From the NCBI RefSeq assembly GCF_015351025.1, contig NZ_JADKRV010000004.1, forward strand, positions 62,001 to 126,000: DNA of 64,000 nt, read 5' to 3'. How positions within the stretch are numbered: position 1 is the stretch's first letter; the number at the start of each line of letters is the position of its first letter. The position numbers and the translations under genes were made by a program. The notes beneath the pieces are model-generated. The model was not told the DNA's origin and did not search any database. It saw only the letters and a list, made by a program, of their open reading frames with translations. The DNA is from Curtobacterium sp. VKM Ac-1376. Lineage in GTDB: Bacteria; Actinomycetota; Actinomycetes; Actinomycetales; Microbacteriaceae. Of the stretch, positions 9,142 through 17,580 are shown piece after piece.

Positions 9142-10320
9142 TCATGAGCCGGTGTCGGAGGACCCGTTGCCCACGGCGGAGCGGAACGTCGCGCCGTCCG
9201 ACGAGAAGCCGGTGACGTACCCACTGGCGTTCACGTTGAGGGGCCCGGCCGATGCGGTTCCGGTGCCGGCTGCGCCCGAGATGTCCGCCGTGTACTTCGC
9301 CCGTCCGAACGTGGTCGTCGTGATCAACCAGCCGTTCGTGGTCCAGCTGCCGACCCGCACGGTCGGCCGTGTCTCGAGCGTCCACTTCTGGTTCGTGTAG
9401 GTGTAGGCGGGGTTCTGGCCGTAGGCGTAGAAGCTGCACCCTGCCGGCGCGGCGTCCTGCGAGGCGATGCACCCGTCCACCCAGTCGTCCACCGCCCGCT
9501 TGGCCGCCTGCTGCCCGGCGGTCGTGAGCGTCGTGGTCATCTGCACCGGGGTCGACGTCGTGCCCCCGAAGCCGCTCACGGTGGTGGATCCACCGGGAGC
9601 CGTCGTCCACTTGCCACCGTCGAGGGCGACGTCGTAGGTGCCCGGCAGCGCCCGGAGGCTCACCGTGCCGTCCTTCGCGGTCTTCACCGAGCGCCCGGCG
9701 ACCTCGACGGTGGCGCCGGACGGACCGCGCACGCCGACGTCCACCGAGCCGAGGTCGGGGGCCTGCAGCTCCCAGATCGGGAAGACGCCCCAGTCGGTGC
9801 CCGTCTTGTCGAGCGTGAACGTCGCGGCGACGTCCTGCCCACCCTGGCGCAGGTAGGCCCGCACCGTCGCGGTGTCGCCGTCCGTCCGCGTCGCTGCCAC
9901 GCGGTAACCCGTGACCTTGTCCGTCGCCTGCTCGTAGGCGGTGTCACCGAGGAGCACGTCGGACTTCTCGCGCTCGATTCCGGCCGCGTCGAGGGCGTCG
10001 GCCACCCGCCCCGCCGTCAGCTCGTCGAGGAACGCTCGGACCGGCCGGTCCGCCGAGTGCGAGCTCGAGCCGACCGAGTAGCCGACGACGCCGGCGACCA
10101 GCAGGAGGACGACCGCGGTACCACCGGCGATGATGCCGACGAGCTGCCCGCGGCGGACCTTCCGACGCGGTCGCTGCGGCGTCGGCCCGGGCGCGCCCGG
10201 CACGCCGGCTCCGGCAACACTCGTCGCCGGAGCGTCGTGCGTCCCGCGGATCGATGCCACGGACGGGACCGCGCCCCAGCCGCCCTGCCTGTCCGGATCC
10301 TGCGTGTGCTGGTCGCTCAT
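9142..10320 (-). CDS. Membrane-anchored protein of unknown function
   Basis: A 392-residue protein I do not recognise by function. Residues 1-55 are a Pro/Gly-rich cytoplasmic stretch ending in PRRKVRRG. One transmembrane helix follows (about 59-84, LVGIIAGGTAVVLLLVAGVV), then a large extracellular part. After the helix, RPVRAFLDELTAGRVADALDAAG resembles the lumenal DUF4878/NTF2-like domains of actinobacterial anchored proteins. The C-terminal third is Thr/Gly-rich with aromatic strands. The ATG at 10320 follows GGGGGAACG. It lies alone on its strand just upstream of the str promoter, with no operon partner that explains it. Confidence 0.75.
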   Translation of the reverse strand: MSDQHTQDPDRQGGWGAVPSVASIRGTHDAPATSVAGAGVPGAPGPTPQRPRRKVRRGQLVGIIAGGTAVVLLLVAGVVGYSVGSSSHSADRPVRAFLDELTAGRVADALDAAGIEREKSDVLLGDTAYEQATDKVTGYRVAATRTDGDTATVRAYLRQGGQDVAATFTLDKTGTDWGVFPIWELQAPDLGSVDVGVRGPSGATVEVAGRSVKTAKDGTVSLRALPGTYDVALDGGKWTTAPGGSTTVSGFGGTTSTPVQMTTTLTTAGQQAAKRAVDDWVDGCIASQDAAPAGCSFYAYGQNPAYTYTNQKWTLETRPTVRVGSWTTNGWLITTTTFGRAKYTADISGAAGTGTASAGPLNVNASGYVTGFSSDGATFRSAVGNGSSDTGS

Positions 10321-10356
10321 CGTTCCCCCGTTGCGTGTGCGTCGTGCCCTCGCAGA

Positions 10357-10848
10357 CTACCGCCCGGCGGGCTCGTCGCCCGGGATCGCCCGGTCCGACC
10401 TGGCCGGGTCCGCACCCGGCGCGGTGGTGCTGGCGGTGCGTTCCTGGTGCCGCGCTGCCGCGATGCCCCCGAGGACGGACAGCAGTGCCACCACGACGGA
10501 CCCCACCACGAACGGGCCGAGCGCGTAACCAGCCGGGAACACGAGGAGCTCCGTCAGGTCCGAGCGGACGAGCGCGTACCCGACCGCTCCGACACCGAGC
10601 ATCACCAGGTAGACGGTCGCCGCCGCCACCAGTGCGGTCACACCGGAGTTGCCGTCACGCGCACCGACGGCGGTCGCGAGGAACACCACGACGGCCGCAC
10701 CGACGACCATCGACGGGCCGAGGTACGGGGTGGCGTCGGGCTGCGAGATGACCTCGACGTCGGCGAGCAACGCCTCGAAGCCCGTGACGGCGATCACGAG
10801 CGCGATGAAGAGGACGGACGTCATCGTCGCGATCAACCACCGGGACAT
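10357..10848 (-). CDS. Small four-helix membrane protein, unknown
   Basis: A 163-residue protein with about four hydrophobic helices (near 5-30, 42-62, 70-95 and 110-140) and a charged tail RHQERTASTTAPGADPARSD. I do not recognise a family. It lies 27 nt downstream of the CBU_0592-type gene on the same strand and may be co-transcribed with it. High third-position GC across the frame supports it as coding. Confidence 0.7.
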   Translation of the reverse strand: MSRWLIATMTSVLFIALVIAVTGFEALLADVEVISQPDATPYLGPSMVVGAAVVVFLATAVGARDGNSGVTALVAAATVYLVMLGVGAVGYALVRSDLTELLVFPAGYALGPFVVGSVVVALLSVLGGIAAARHQERTASTTAPGADPARSDRAIPGDEPAGR

Positions 10849-10875
10849 GGGGCGATCGTATCGCCGTGCGGCTGG

Positions 10876-11436
10876 TCAGCGAGCGGGTTCCGCGCGGTCC
10901 GTCTCGACGGCGCGCTCCCGGCCCTCCGCTCGGCCGGACTGCTCCTGTGCCACCGCCACCAGGGCGAGCGCTATGGTCGCGGTGATGATCGGGACCGTCT
11001 CCGTCATCGGGGCGGGCGCGGCTTCCGGCGCGTCGTCGGCCTGGAGGCCCGGGGCTGCTCCCGCCTCGGACGCAGCCTCCGGCTCGTGGTTGCGCAGGGC
11101 CGGGCCGATGACCGGCAGGACCCCCGTGGTCGCCGCCGGTTCCGCGTGCAGCACCGGCGTCTCGGCGACCACGAGACCGCCGCGCTTCGCCGCTCGACGA
11201 GCGCGGCCCATCTTCACCAGGACGACGACGGCGACGACCGCCCAGATGCCGTTGACGATCGTCGAGGGGATCGCGTGGTGCGCGGCGACGTTGATGGCCA
11301 CCGCGAGGCCGCCGACGAGGTTGAACAGCTGGTAGAGCGGGCCGTTCGAGATCTTGCCCGCAGAGAAGAGAACGTAACCCGCCAAGACGGTTACAGCACC
11401 GAACCAACCGAGGAATTCCACGATTCCGACCAACAC
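10876..11436 (-). CDS. CBU_0592-type small membrane protein with Ala/Glu-rich tail
   Basis: A 186-residue protein. Residues 1-75 match the small membrane family often labelled CBU_0592: an opening helix VGIVEFLGWFGAVTVLAGYVL, then SNGPLYQLFNLVGGLAVAIN, then a third helix. The function of the family is unknown. Residues 80-150 are a low-complexity Ala/Glu/Pro stretch, and a final hydrophobic segment TVPIITATIALALVAVA precedes a charged end, so this copy is longer than the usual 80-90 residue family members. It is transcribed away from pilO's end and is probably followed by the 10357-10848 gene. Confidence 0.75.
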   Translation of the reverse strand: MLVGIVEFLGWFGAVTVLAGYVLFSAGKISNGPLYQLFNLVGGLAVAINVAAHHAIPSTIVNGIWAVVAVVVLVKMGRARRAAKRGGLVVAETPVLHAEPAATTGVLPVIGPALRNHEPEAASEAGAAPGLQADDAPEAAPAPMTETVPIITATIALALVAVAQEQSGRAEGRERAVETDRAEPAR

Positions 11437-11573
11437 GCGCGACTCCGGGCACGACGAGGAACGGCCGATTCGAGCCGACCGTTCGAGAGGGTATGAGCAG
11501 CCGCGATCACGGCGTCTGGAGCATCGTATTCACAGCGACGGGTGTCGCGGAAGAGGGGCGGCGTGGCGCGCCC

Positions 11574-11592
11574 GCCCCCAGTCCGCGGGGGC
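11574..11592 (-). terminator. Possible terminator after pilO
   Basis: A 6-bp GCCCCC/GGGGGC stem (11574-11579 with 11587-11592) with a 7-nt loop, just past the pilO stop at 11597. Weak but correctly placed to end the pilVWXDMNO unit. Confidence 0.4.
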
Positions 11593-11596
11593 CCGT

Positions 11597-12277
11597 TCAG
11601 CCCTTGGCAGGCGTGTTCGAGTCGGCGGTCAGGACGTACACGTACCCGCCGAACGTCCACGTCGTGGCGGCCGTTGCGGCCTGGTCCGTGGAGTCCTGCG
11701 ACGCCGAGGACGACACCGTCGTGACGAGGAACAGGCGCGCCCCGTCCTGGAGCCCGCCGACGAAGGCCAGGGCCTGGTCGAACGAGCCGTCGACCGACAC
11801 CGACACCGGGATCGCCGAGAAGTTCTTACCCGAGATCGCGGGATCGGTCACCGGTGACGTGGCCGAGTCAGAGGGTTCCGCGGTCGCCGACGGTTCGGCG
11901 GCGGCCGTGTCGCTCGCTGCCGCGGCAGGAGCGGCGTACGCGACGGCATCGGAGGTCGTGATCGCCGAGACCTTCACCCCGGCGCGGGCAGCGACGCCGT
12001 CGACGGCGCCGTAGAACGACGACATGCTCGCGCTCGCCGGCACCGAGGCGGTGAGCTTCGCGAGTTCCGCCTTGAGCGCCGGCAGCGACTCCGCCTGGGC
12101 CTTGAGCCGGGCGAGCTCCGCAGCCGTCGTGCGGTTCGTGGCGTCGACGGATACCTGGTCCGTCCGGTCCGACGCGGCCTGCGCGAGGTGCGGCTGCACG
12201 CCCAGGAAGAAGCCGGCGAGCGCCACGACGACCATCGCCGCCGCCGCGAGGAGCATGTTGAGTCGGTTGCGGGTCAT
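11597..12277 (-). CDS. pilO: Type IV pilus assembly protein PilO
   Basis: A 226-residue single-pass membrane protein. One helix at about 8-28 (MLLAAAAMVVVALAGFFLG) is followed by a coiled coil (AAELARLKAQAESLPALKAELAKL) and a ferredoxin-like periplasm-side domain. This is the PilO layout, which pairs with PilN to align the pilus machine. An Ala/Ser/Thr-rich insert at about 110-145 is lineage-specific. It starts 1 nt after the pilN stop and is the last gene of the pilVWXDMNO unit. No pilP or pilQ follows, consistent with a cell lacking an outer membrane. Confidence 0.88.
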   Translation of the reverse strand: MTRNRLNMLLAAAAMVVVALAGFFLGVQPHLAQAASDRTDQVSVDATNRTTAAELARLKAQAESLPALKAELAKLTASVPASASMSSFYGAVDGVAARAGVKVSAITTSDAVAYAAPAAAASDTAAAEPSATAEPSDSATSPVTDPAISGKNFSAIPVSVSVDGSFDQALAFVGGLQDGARLFLVTTVSSSASQDSTDQAATAATTWTFGGYVYVLTADSNTPAKG

Positions 12278-12278
12278 G

Positions 12279-13046
12279 TCACTCGCCCTTGTCCTGGTAC
12301 TTGCCGTCGTAGGCGGCCTCGTCGACGTGGATCGTCATGTTCACCGTGTAGGTCCCCGTCGTCTCGTCGAGGGTCACCGAGTTCGCCGTCGCGTCAACGA
12401 AGCCCTTGAGCCCCTTCACGGCGTCGAGCCACGACGGAACCGACGGCAGTGTCGGGCTCTGAGCGTCGATCGTCAGTGTTGCAACGCGCTCGCCCTGGAG
12501 CGGGCTGTCCGCCTGCGCGTAGGCCTCGAGCGGCGTGGCCGAGTCGATCGCGACACCGGTGATCTCCACGCCCGCGGGGAGCGAGGCCTTCAGCGACCCG
12601 AGGTACGGCTGCCAGGCGATCTCCGTCGAACCGCCGACGGACTGCGCAGCTTCTCGCAGCGCTGTTCCCGCCTCGGTGTCGCGGACGTCGCGGTACTCCG
12701 CCTGCTGCCGCAGGAGCGACAGCGTCTCGTCCTGCGCATGGGTCAGGTCGTCGTGCGCCTGGCTCGCGAGCAGGCTGGCCGCAGCGGTGGCGATGCCGGC
12801 CACGATCGCCACCAGGACCACGCCCGCCCACATCCGGCGGACCACGCCGCGGCTGCGTCGGTCGGCGAGCACTTCGGTCGGCAGCAGGTCGACACTCGGG
12901 CGACCGCCGACAAGGATCTCGCTGCCCGTTGCGCGCCGCTGGCGTTTCGCGCGCTCGGCGCTCTCGACCGCGACTCGTACGGCAGGGTCGGACTGCGTCA
13001 CACGACGTCGACTGCGTCCGGTGCGGGACGGCTTCGTCTGGCTCAT
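12279..13046 (-). CDS. pilN: Type IV pilus assembly protein PilN
   Basis: A 255-residue PilN-type protein. Residues 1-65 are a basic cytoplasmic N-terminus whose segment around VDLLPTEVLADRR resembles the INLLP motif by which PilN binds PilM. A transmembrane helix follows (about 70-95, MWAGVVLVAIVAGIATAAASLL), then a coiled coil and a small fold. The ATG overlaps the pilM stop (ATGA), indicating translational coupling. It would form the inner-membrane platform with PilM and PilO. Confidence 0.88.
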   Translation of the reverse strand: MSQTKPSRTGRSRRRVTQSDPAVRVAVESAERAKRQRRATGSEILVGGRPSVDLLPTEVLADRRSRGVVRRMWAGVVLVAIVAGIATAAASLLASQAHDDLTHAQDETLSLLRQQAEYRDVRDTEAGTALREAAQSVGGSTEIAWQPYLGSLKASLPAGVEITGVAIDSATPLEAYAQADSPLQGERVATLTIDAQSPTLPSVPSWLDAVKGLKGFVDATANSVTLDETTGTYTVNMTIHVDEAAYDGKYQDKGE

Positions 13047-14095
13047 GCTGCTTTCCCTCCGGCTGCGAGTCCCCAGGCGACCGCGATCGACGCACCGTGT
13101 GCGTGCAGGTCCTCGATCCGGATGGACTTCGCGAGCGCCACGTTGGCGAACGGCGCCCCGAAGCGGACGGGGGTCCGGGTGAACTCCGACAGCGCTGCGG
13201 CGAAGCCGGGCAGGGCCGCGGCGGCGCCGCAGAGCAGGATCTCCCCGATCGGCTCGGTCGGGTGCGTGTTCACGAAGTAGTTGACGGTGTTGCGGAGGCT
13301 GGCGAGCAGCTCGCCCATCGACTCACGCACCGCCGCGACCGCGAGCGCGTCGTCACTGGTCTTCGCGGTGAGCGGGTCCATGCCGAGGTGACGCTTCACC
13401 GCCTCGGCAGGTCCCTCGTCGATCGACAGCCGGCCTGCGAGGATCCGTGTGATGTCATCGCCCCCGGTCGGCACGATGCGGACGAACTTCGGGACGCCGT
13501 CCGTCACGATGACGACGGTCGTCGTGTTGCCGCCGCACTCGACGATGGCGACCGTGCCACGCTGGTTCGCCGGTGCGAGGACCCGTGCCAGTGCGAACGG
13601 GATGAGGTCCACACCGACGGGCTTCAGTCCGGCGATCTGGACCGCTCGCACGTTCGCGAGCACGGCGTCCTTCACCGCGGCGACGAGCAGTCCGCTCACG
13701 GTCGGGCCGTTCTCCCCCATGCCCTCGGCGGTGGGGTAGAAGTCGAGGATGGCGTCACCCACCGGCACCGGGAGCATGTCCTGCACCTGGAACGGCAGCG
13801 ACTCGCGGATCTGCGCGATGGGGGCCTTCGGGACCGTCAGGTCGCGCGACAGCACCCGCTGGTTGCCCATGCCGAGCATGACGTCCTTCGATCGGAACCG
13901 ACCGATCGACCAGAGCTGACGGAGTGCGCCGGCCACGGTGTTCGGCTCGAGCACCTCGCCCTGCTTCGTCGCGCCGACGGGCACCGGGACCTCGGCGAAG
14001 CGCAGGATCGTCGGCTTCGGCTTGTCGGCGTCCTGCACCTCGACGGCGCGGATCGCTGCGGCGCCGATGTCGACGCCGACGATGCTCTTCGACAT
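13043..14095 (-). CDS. pilM: Type IV pilus assembly ATPase-fold protein PilM
   Basis: A 350-residue actin-like protein. It opens SKSIVGVDIGAAAIRAVEVQ, the phosphate-1 loop of the PilM/FtsA fold. VAIVECGGNTTTVVIV is the phosphate-2 loop and EILLCGAAAALPGFAAALSE the adenosine motif. PilM is cytoplasmic and binds the PilN tail. It starts 58 nt after the pilD stop and overlaps pilN by 4 nt. Length is typical. Confidence 0.93.
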   Translation of the reverse strand: MSKSIVGVDIGAAAIRAVEVQDADKPKPTILRFAEVPVPVGATKQGEVLEPNTVAGALRQLWSIGRFRSKDVMLGMGNQRVLSRDLTVPKAPIAQIRESLPFQVQDMLPVPVGDAILDFYPTAEGMGENGPTVSGLLVAAVKDAVLANVRAVQIAGLKPVGVDLIPFALARVLAPANQRGTVAIVECGGNTTTVVIVTDGVPKFVRIVPTGGDDITRILAGRLSIDEGPAEAVKRHLGMDPLTAKTSDDALAVAAVRESMGELLASLRNTVNYFVNTHPTEPIGEILLCGAAAALPGFAAALSEFTRTPVRFGAPFANVALAKSIRIEDLHAHGASIAVAWGLAAGGKAA

Positions 14096-14153
14096 GGTGG
14101 TCCTTCCGTGACCGTCTTCGGGTCGGTCTGGTGGTTCAGTGCGCGACGAGGCG

Positions 14154-15017
14154 TCAGGCGAGCCCGAGGATGCTCAGGTAGCGGTCCCAGGCAGGCGCGC
14201 CCACCGCGATGCCGAGCCAAGCGCCCGCGAGCATCCAGGGGCCGAACGGGATCCCGCTCCGGCGGCCCGCCCGGTGCACGACCAGGAGGACGACTGCGAA
14301 GGTACCTCCGAGCAGGAACGCGGCGAAAGAACCCACTGCGAGGGGTCCCCATCCGAGGTACGCCAGCACGAGGCCGAGCACACCGGCGAGCTTGACGTCA
14401 CCGAGGCCCATCCCGCCGGGCACCGCCAGCGCCAGCGCGAGGTAGACGCCGCCGAGGACGACCAGGCCGATGACCCCGCGGAGCGCAGCGCCCCAGTCTC
14501 CGGACACCGCCGATGCGGCGAGCAGGAGCACGGGCAGCACGATGTACGCCGGCAGCACGATCCGGTTCGGCAGCGTGTGGGTGTCGAGGTCGATGAGCGT
14601 CAGCGAGATGCTGATCGCCATCACGTACAGGAGCGCGACGAGGAGGAGCGCGGCGTGCGCCACGCCCCGCGCGTCGGTCGGCTCCGCCAGCGGCGACCAC
14701 GGCGCGAGCACCGAGAACAGCGCCACCGCGACGAACAGGAGGCCCGTGGCGGCTTCGACGAGCGGGTAGCGCGGCGAGATGGGCGCGCTGCAGTCGCGAC
14801 ACCGGGCGTGCAGGAGGAGCCACGACACCACCGGCACGTTGTCACGGCCGCGGATCTCGTGTCCGCAGCCGGGGCAGGAGCTCGCCGGCGCGACGACGGA
14901 GATGCCCGCGGGGACGCGGTACACGACCACGTTGAGGAACGAACCGATCGCGAGACCGAGCACACCGACCAGCACGGTGACGAGGGGGGCCACGGAGGCG
15001 AACACGGCCACGGTCAC
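14154..15017 (-). CDS. pilD: Prepilin peptidase / N-methyltransferase
   Basis: A 287-residue membrane aspartic protease that cleaves and N-methylates prepilins. The N-terminal part has the two zinc-binding Cys pairs in CPGCGHEIRGRD and CRDCSAPISPRYPLVE. The peptidase part has catalytic aspartates in the segment LTLIDLDTHTLPNR and in GMGLGDVKLAG (the GxGD motif), with about eight hydrophobic helices. The frame extends far upstream, but that region duplicates pilX coding in another frame. I chose GTG at 15017, which overlaps the pilX stop as GTGA. Its position inside the pilus operon supports dedicated pilin processing. Confidence 0.93.
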   Translation of the reverse strand: MTVAVFASVAPLVTVLVGVLGLAIGSFLNVVVYRVPAGISVVAPASSCPGCGHEIRGRDNVPVVSWLLLHARCRDCSAPISPRYPLVEAATGLLFVAVALFSVLAPWSPLAEPTDARGVAHAALLLVALLYVMAISISLTLIDLDTHTLPNRIVLPAYIVLPVLLLAASAVSGDWGAALRGVIGLVVLGGVYLALALAVPGGMGLGDVKLAGVLGLVLAYLGWGPLAVGSFAAFLLGGTFAVVLLVVHRAGRRSGIPFGPWMLAGAWLGIAVGAPAWDRYLSILGLA

Positions 15018-16921
15018 TTCCCCGTCGGGGTGCCGTCGGCGCGGAACGCCGTCGCGGACTCGGTCTCGGTCGTCACGCCGTACGTGGTGGACACCGGCTG
15101 CAGGAACTTCGGAGGGGCCGACGACTTCAGGCGCGTGTCGTAGGAGTAGCCCTTCGCGTAGCCCGTCAGCAGCCCGTTCGAGTACTGGCTGCGGACAGCG
15201 CCACGGAACTGCTGCGCGATCGACCCGTAGAGCGTGAGCGTTCCGAGGTTCGCGCCGTACTGGTAGTTCTGGACGTTGAACGTGCCGAGGTTGCTCGCGA
15301 TCGCGGCGTCGATCTCGATGTTCTTCGTCGCGGCCAGGTTGCTCGAGTACGAGGTGCTCCCCGTGTTGCATTCCGTCTTCGACAGGTTGGAGTACGACGA
15401 GCACGAGACGGGGTTGTACACCGACACCGCCTTCTGCCCGACGATCCCGAGCATGTCGTCGGACGTACGGCCGTTCTGGTAGGTGATGTTCCCCGTGACG
15501 TACAGGAAGTTCTCGGCCGCGAGGGTCATCTGCCCGCCGAACGAGCCGGACACGAAGACGTCGCCGCTGCGGCAGCCGTAGTACCCGGCGTCACCACGTG
15601 TCCCGGTGAACTCGCCGCTGAGCGGGTACCCCAGGCCGTTGCCGTAGTCCGAGCTGGTCGAGGTCGTCGTGGTGGGACGGCCCCGCCAGTCGTACGTGGT
15701 GGAGGTCGTCTGCACGTTCTGCTGGCAGTAGACCGCGTCCCCCGCGCTCACGGTGCCGTTGACCGTGTTCGACGGCCCAGGGGTTGCGCTCGACGCCCAG
15801 TAGTTCGGATCACCGACCGTCGACGGCACGGTCTGCACGTAGACGAGGTTCGACGGCAGGGTCGGGATGACCGCGCCCGAACCGCCGAGCGCAGACACGG
15901 ATCCACACAGCGCGTCGTTGGTGCTCCCACCGGTGATCGTCCCGTTCGTGGTGCCGGTCAACTGGGTCTTCTTCGTCCATGGCGAGACCACGCGCATCTT
16001 GCCGCCGGCCAGGAACGTGATCGAGGTCGGTCCGGTGTAGACGCAGCCCGGCTTCGCGACCTTGTCGGTGATGTCGGTCCGCGCCTCCTGCTTCATGTTG
16101 GCGTTGGTGCTCGGCATCGGCAGCGTGCCGACCGTCGAGATCTTCCCGCCGTTGAAGGTCGTCGAGTTCCGGCACGACGAGCTGATCGCCTTGTCCGCGC
16201 TCGTGTAGAAGTAGTCCGCCGGGCCGGTGTCCTGCACGGTCGAGTTGAACGTCGCGCCGCAGGCCGTGATGACGTCGTTGCTCCGGACGGGTCCGTCCAG
16301 GGTGTCGCCGCTGGCGAAGACGACCGCGTCGCAGCTGCTCGTCGTCCAGTCCGCGTCGTTGCGGTGCTTCGAGGTGCACCCGGCGCCGGTCAGGCTCGGG
16401 TCCTGCGACTCGTAGTCGGTGAAGTACAGGTAGTTGACGAAGCCGTCCCCGCGCAGGTCGACGACGATGGTCCTGGTGGTGGCTCCGGCCTTGCCCGTGA
16501 CCCGCAGGCGCACCTTGCCGGTCGTCGGGTAGTCGGAGTTGTCGACCTCGTAGCGGTAGAACTGGTCGTCGCTGCCGACGACACTCGCCCAGGTGCCGAC
16601 CTTTGCCGTCCCGAACGCCTTGTTGGACGCGTCAGCGGTGTAGGTGCTCGTCGACGAGAACGCCGTCCGGACCCCGTAGTTGACGTACGCGTTGTCGGCG
16701 GCGAGCCGCCCCTGGTACTCCGACAGGCCTGCGTAGGCGGCGGCGATCGCCTTGTTGTAGTTCGTGTCGGTCGTCGCCTTCGTCGCCCCGCTCGTCGCGG
16801 TGGCGACCACGAGGGACAGCACGATCATGAGCACCGCGCCGAGACCGATGACGGCGGCCAGGGCGACACCGCGTTCGTCATCACGGGCGCGCAGGCCGCG
16901 GAGGATCCGGATGAGCATCAT
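15014..16921 (-). CDS. pilX: Large PilX-type pilus assembly protein
   Basis: About 635 residues. It begins MMLIRILRGLRARDDERGVALAAV, one hydrophobic helix without a classic GFTxxE prepilin site, which is the PilX N-terminal pattern. The remainder is Ser/Thr/Tyr/Gly-rich with many short strands and several cysteines (for example CTSKHRNDAD, SSCDAV, CGATF), suggesting a disulphide-rich extracellular domain. The first ATG overlaps the pilW stop (ATGA). At more than 600 residues it is much larger than proteobacterial PilX (about 200), so it may act as a tip-located minor pilin or adhesin; that is inference. It is followed by pilD with GTGA overlap. Confidence 0.85.
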   Translation of the reverse strand: MMLIRILRGLRARDDERGVALAAVIGLGAVLMIVLSLVVATATSGATKATTDTNYNKAIAAAYAGLSEYQGRLAADNAYVNYGVRTAFSSTSTYTADASNKAFGTAKVGTWASVVGSDDQFYRYEVDNSDYPTTGKVRLRVTGKAGATTRTIVVDLRGDGFVNYLYFTDYESQDPSLTGAGCTSKHRNDADWTTSSCDAVVFASGDTLDGPVRSNDVITACGATFNSTVQDTGPADYFYTSADKAISSSCRNSTTFNGGKISTVGTLPMPSTNANMKQEARTDITDKVAKPGCVYTGPTSITFLAGGKMRVVSPWTKKTQLTGTTNGTITGGSTNDALCGSVSALGGSGAVIPTLPSNLVYVQTVPSTVGDPNYWASSATPGPSNTVNGTVSAGDAVYCQQNVQTTSTTYDWRGRPTTTTSTSSDYGNGLGYPLSGEFTGTRGDAGYYGCRSGDVFVSGSFGGQMTLAAENFLYVTGNITYQNGRTSDDMLGIVGQKAVSVYNPVSCSSYSNLSKTECNTGSTSYSSNLAATKNIEIDAAIASNLGTFNVQNYQYGANLGTLTLYGSIAQQFRGAVRSQYSNGLLTGYAKGYSYDTRLKSSAPPKFLQPVSTTYGVTTETESATAFRADGTPTGK

Positions 16922-17580
16922 GACTCCGTCGCTGCGCCGTAGTCGAGGTTGCGCAGGTTGATGGTCGCGTGGAACGTCGTGTCGTTCGCGGTCGTCCCGT
17001 TCGCGGACCCGACGGCGAGCTTGATCTCGACTGAACGAATCGAATCGAACGTGGCCGAGGTCGGGGTGATCGTGTCGTCCGTGACGTTGTAGTAGAGGAA
17101 CTGCGTCGTGTAGGTGCCGGTCGTCCGGACCACGTCGGCGAGCCACACCGTCCGGGTGGCACCGGTGAATGTGCAGTACCCGCCGACCGGGCAGTTCCCC
17201 TGCTGCAGCTGCATGCGTAGCTTGCTCGACACGATGTCGACCGTGACCTTCGTCAGCCCGGACTGCGACGTCGACAGATCGACTGCGGAGTAGAAGGTCA
17301 GGCCGGTCGCTGTCGCCCGGGTGAACGCGGGGTTGAGCTTCGCCTTGCTCTCCTGCCAGCGTGATGCTTCACGGAGGTACCGGCTGAGCTGCGTCATCGA
17401 GGTGGTTCCCTGGCGGGTGCTGTCGTTCACGGCTGCAACGGTCCGCTGCGCCTTCGTCATCGACACGAAGAAGCTGCCGACCAGCGTGAGGAGCAGGGAC
17501 GTGACGAGCATGGCGACCAGGAGCTCGACCAGGGTGATCCCGCGCTGGTCGCGGCGGAGACGACGGACGGACGCGCGCAT
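16918..17580 (-). CDS. pilW: Minor pilin, PilW-like
   Basis: A 220-residue prepilin. The leader MRASVRRLRRDQRG is followed by ITLVELLVAMLVTSLLLTLVGS, with cleavage expected after G14 and the conserved glutamate at +5 (E19). The remaining domain contains a CPVGGYCTF cysteine pair. The frame is open further upstream, but ATG 17580 overlaps the pilV stop (ATGA) and gives the prepilin leader. Minor pilins of this kind prime pilus assembly. The exact PilW label is by position and size. Confidence 0.85.
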   Translation of the reverse strand: MRASVRRLRRDQRGITLVELLVAMLVTSLLLTLVGSFFVSMTKAQRTVAAVNDSTRQGTTSMTQLSRYLREASRWQESKAKLNPAFTRATATGLTFYSAVDLSTSQSGLTKVTVDIVSSKLRMQLQQGNCPVGGYCTFTGATRTVWLADVVRTTGTYTTQFLYYNVTDDTITPTSATFDSIRSVEIKLAVGSANGTTANDTTFHATINLRNLDYGAATES